DNA of 15,814 nucleotides from Methanomicrobiales archaeon (GTDB lineage Archaea; Halobacteriota; Methanomicrobia; Methanomicrobiales; Methanoculleaceae): the NCBI GenBank assembly GCA_012510335.1, contig JAAZIF010000101.1, positions 1 through 15,814 on the forward strand, read 5' to 3'. Below the pieces are notes generated by a model, which was given only the letters and a program-made list of their open reading frames with translations, was not told the origin of the DNA and did no database searches. Shown here piece after piece: positions 13,947 to 15,814 of this stretch. Numbering within the stretch: the stretch's first letter is position 1; every line of letters begins with the position of its first letter. Position numbers and translations under genes: made by a program.

Positions 13947-13964
13947 GGATATGAGGGATATGAG
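13947..13964 (+). repeat. Tandem 9-bp duplication before the ileS start
   Basis: GGATATGAG occurs twice, head to tail, ending exactly at the GTG start of ileS. Each copy carries a GAGG-type Shine-Dalgarno core when read into the next base; the first (GAGGG at 13953-13957) is correctly spaced, eight bases(7-8) before the GTG. The duplication also creates the five-codon frame ATG AGG GAT ATG AGG TGA at 13951-13968. Confidence 0.75.
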
Positions 13965-15814
13965 GTGAAAGAAGTCACCAGCAGTTACAACCCGCGTGAC
14001 GTCGAGACAGCGGTCCAGGATTACTGGGAGAGAGAAGATACCTATGCGCGCGTCAAGGCTCTGCGGAAGGTTGGAAAGCCGTTCTTTTTTGTCGACGGGC
14101 CGCCGTATACCACCGGCCACATCCATCTCGGCACCGCCTGGAACAAGATCATAAAAGATGTCATCCTCCGGTATCACCGGATGCGCGGCGCGGATGTCAT
14201 CGACCGGGCAGGCTACGATATGCATGGCCTCCCAATCGAGGTGAAGGTGGAGCACCAGCTCGGGTTTGCCTCCAAGAAAGATATCGAAGACTACGGTATC
14301 GCCGAGTTCATCGAACAGTGCCGGATCTTCGCGGTAACGCATATGGAGATCATGAGCGGCCAGTTCCAGCGGCTTGGTGTCTGGCTCGACTTCGAGAACC
14401 CCTACCAGACGATCACGGATGACTACATCGAGTCTGCGTGGTGGGCGATCCAGCGGGCGGATGAGCGCGGACTCCTCGAGCGCGGTCACCGTGTCGTAAA
14501 CTGGTGCCCCCGGTGCGAGACCGCCATCGCCGATTCGGAAGTGGAGTACTGGGATGAGACCGACCCCTCGATCTTCGTCAGGTTCCCCATCATCGGGCGC
14601 GAGGATGAGTACCTGGTGATCTGGACGACGACACCCTGGACCCTGCCTGCGAACGTGGCGGTGGCGGTCAACCCTGCGTTCACCTACGCACGGGTGCGTG
14701 CGAAGAAGGATGATAGCGTTGAAGTCCTCTGGATCGCCGATGAACTCGTCGAATCAGTCCTGAAGGCGGGGCGCTACCAGGATTACACGGTTCTCGAGCG
14801 GGTTCCCGGAAGTGCCCTCATCGGGACTGAATACGCATCACCGCTCGCCGAATTCGTGCCGCACCAGTCAGAGATCCGGCACCGGGTTGTGGGTGCCGAC
14901 TACGTCGAGCTCGAGAACACGGGCCTCGTCCATATCGCCCCCGGGCACGGGTGGGACGACTACCTGGTCGGCCTCAGGGAAGGGCTTGAGGCATTCTGTC
15001 CGGTCGATACCGGCGGATGCTTCACCCAGGAAGCCGGAGCGTTTGCGGATATGTACGTCAGGGATGCAAACAACGTCATCATCGAGGATCTCGGCGGCTA
15101 CCTTCTCGCACGGCGGACGATCGTCCATCGTTACGGGCATTGCTGGCGCTGCAAGACTCCCATCATCTACCGCGCGACGGCGCAGTGGTTCCTGAAGGCC
15201 ACTGAGATCCGTGATGCGATGCTCGATGAGATCGCGAAGGTGAAGTGGTACCCGGATTGGGCGGGGAGCGCCCGGTTCCATGATTTCGTACGGGACTCCC
15301 GTGACTGGTGCATCTCCCGGCAGCGCTACTGGGGTATCCCCATCCCGATCTGGCACTGCAAGGAGTGCGGCGCTTACACCGTCATAGGCACCATAGCCGA
15401 ACTCGAAGAGAGATCGGGCATGGCCGTCACAGATCCTCACCGTCCCTACGTGGATGTGATCACCATCCCGTGTTCCTGCGGCGAGGAGATGCATCGGGTG
15501 GACGATATATTCGATGTCTGGTTCGATTCAGCCGCCGCATCATGGGCGACCCTCGGGTTCCCGGGAGAGAGAGAGGCGTTCGACCGCCTCTGGCCCGCCG
15601 ACTTCATCACCGAGGGGCAGGACCAGACCAGGGGTTGGTTCTACTCCCAGCTCGGGGTGAGCACCGCGGCGTTCGGTTGCGCCCCCTACAGAAGCGTCCT
15701 TATGCATGGGTTTGCGCTGGATGCCGAGGGGCGCAAGATGAGCAAGAGCGCAGGCAACGTGGTGACGCCCGAGGAAGTGATAAACCGGTACGGCGCCGAT
15801 GCCCTCCGGTTCTA
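13965..15814 (+). CDS. ileS: Isoleucyl-tRNA synthetase, 3' truncated
   Basis: Class I synthetase that charges tRNA-Ile and edits mischarged valine. The window holds about 616 codons; the remaining 450 or so (rest of the anticodon-binding part and C terminus) lie beyond the edge. The ATP-binding HIHLG is at residues 52-56 and KMSKS at 591-595, so the catalytic domain is whole. The CP1 editing domain shows VIWTTTPWTLPAN near 218-230 and the conserved GHGWDDYLVG near 325. Cysteine pairs CPRC and CWRC suggest zinc knuckles. The GTG at 13965, with GAGGG upstream, gives the typical start VKEVTSSYNPRDVE. An in-frame ATG at 13911 would add 18 residues and is less likely. It diverges from the LOG-family gene. 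Confidence 0.96.
   Translation, partial: MKEVTSSYNPRDVETAVQDYWEREDTYARVKALRKVGKPFFFVDGPPYTTGHIHLGTAWNKIIKDVILRYHRMRGADVIDRAGYDMHGLPIEVKVEHQLGFASKKDIEDYGIAEFIEQCRIFAVTHMEIMSGQFQRLGVWLDFENPYQTITDDYIESAWWAIQRADERGLLERGHRVVNWCPRCETAIADSEVEYWDETDPSIFVRFPIIGREDEYLVIWTTTPWTLPANVAVAVNPAFTYARVRAKKDDSVEVLWIADELVESVLKAGRYQDYTVLERVPGSALIGTEYASPLAEFVPHQSEIRHRVVGADYVELENTGLVHIAPGHGWDDYLVGLREGLEAFCPVDTGGCFTQEAGAFADMYVRDANNVIIEDLGGYLLARRTIVHRYGHCWRCKTPIIYRATAQWFLKATEIRDAMLDEIAKVKWYPDWAGSARFHDFVRDSRDWCISRQRYWGIPIPIWHCKECGAYTVIGTIAELEERSGMAVTDPHRPYVDVITIPCSCGEEMHRVDDIFDVWFDSAAASWATLGFPGEREAFDRLWPADFITEGQDQTRGWFYSQLGVSTAAFGCAPYRSVLMHGFALDAEGRKMSKSAGNVVTPEEVINRYGADALRF

Noticed and set aside
13911..13964. In-frame ATG 18 codons upstream as the ileS start
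   Set aside because: The added residues do not resemble IleS N termini, whereas the GTG at 13965 has a well-placed GAGGG and gives the usual start.
13811..13978. N-terminal extension of 56 residues on the LOG-family protein
   Set aside because: The extension has no family character, runs through the TATA box and the ileS promoter region, and the conserved fold begins exactly at the ATG at 13808-13810.

Overview
The window is chromosomal DNA of a GC-rich euryarchaeon, most likely a methanogen of the Methanomicrobiales (Methanoculleus-like; inferred from overall sequence character, not tested). The archaeal assignment rests on several features: the largest RNA polymerase subunit is split into A' and A''; there is a two-KH archaeal NusA, eL30, P0/P1-type stalk proteins ending in GMAGLGALFG, Spt5 with an Sss1-type SecE, and an archaeal DtdA. 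Several genes have a TATA-like element about 23-28 nt before the start codon and no Shine-Dalgarno sequence, and transcription units end in T tracts.

Layout. Bases 1-3810 (+) are the end of the RNA polymerase operon: rpoA1 (5' truncated by the window edge), rpoA2, rpl30e, nusA, closed by a T7 tract. Bases 3964-6507 (-) are the ribosomal stalk operon, transcribed rpl11-rpl1-rplP0-rpl12, and it converges on nusA. Bases 6508-6855 carry no gene. They hold the end of the secE-spt5 transcript, a strong inverted repeat, and the rpl11 promoter flanked by a direct repeat. Bases 6856-9967 (-) form a tightly coupled operon dtdA-ftsZ-secE-spt5 (4-nt, 6-nt and 4-nt junctions), linking tRNA proofreading, cell division, protein export and transcription elongation. 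It diverges from a molybdenum/tungsten cofactor operon at 10164-13401 (+): a 60-residue four-cysteine protein, a MoeA, and a second MoeA fused to a periplasmic-binding-protein-like domain, all with overlapping stop and start codons. A LOG-family nucleotide-binding protein (13328-13810, -) overlaps the 3' end of the second moeA on the opposite strand. From 13965 (+) to the window end runs ileS, which is 3' truncated.

Most of the window is conserved information-processing machinery. The parts that deserve a second look are the four-cysteine mini-protein with the two MoeA paralogues, one of which lacks a conserved lysine; the long C-terminal domain of DtdA with a segment resembling RNase Z; the repeat architecture around the stalk-operon promoter; and the odd translation start of ileS. 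I saw no CRISPR array, insertion sequence, tRNA or rRNA gene, or sign of recent transfer.
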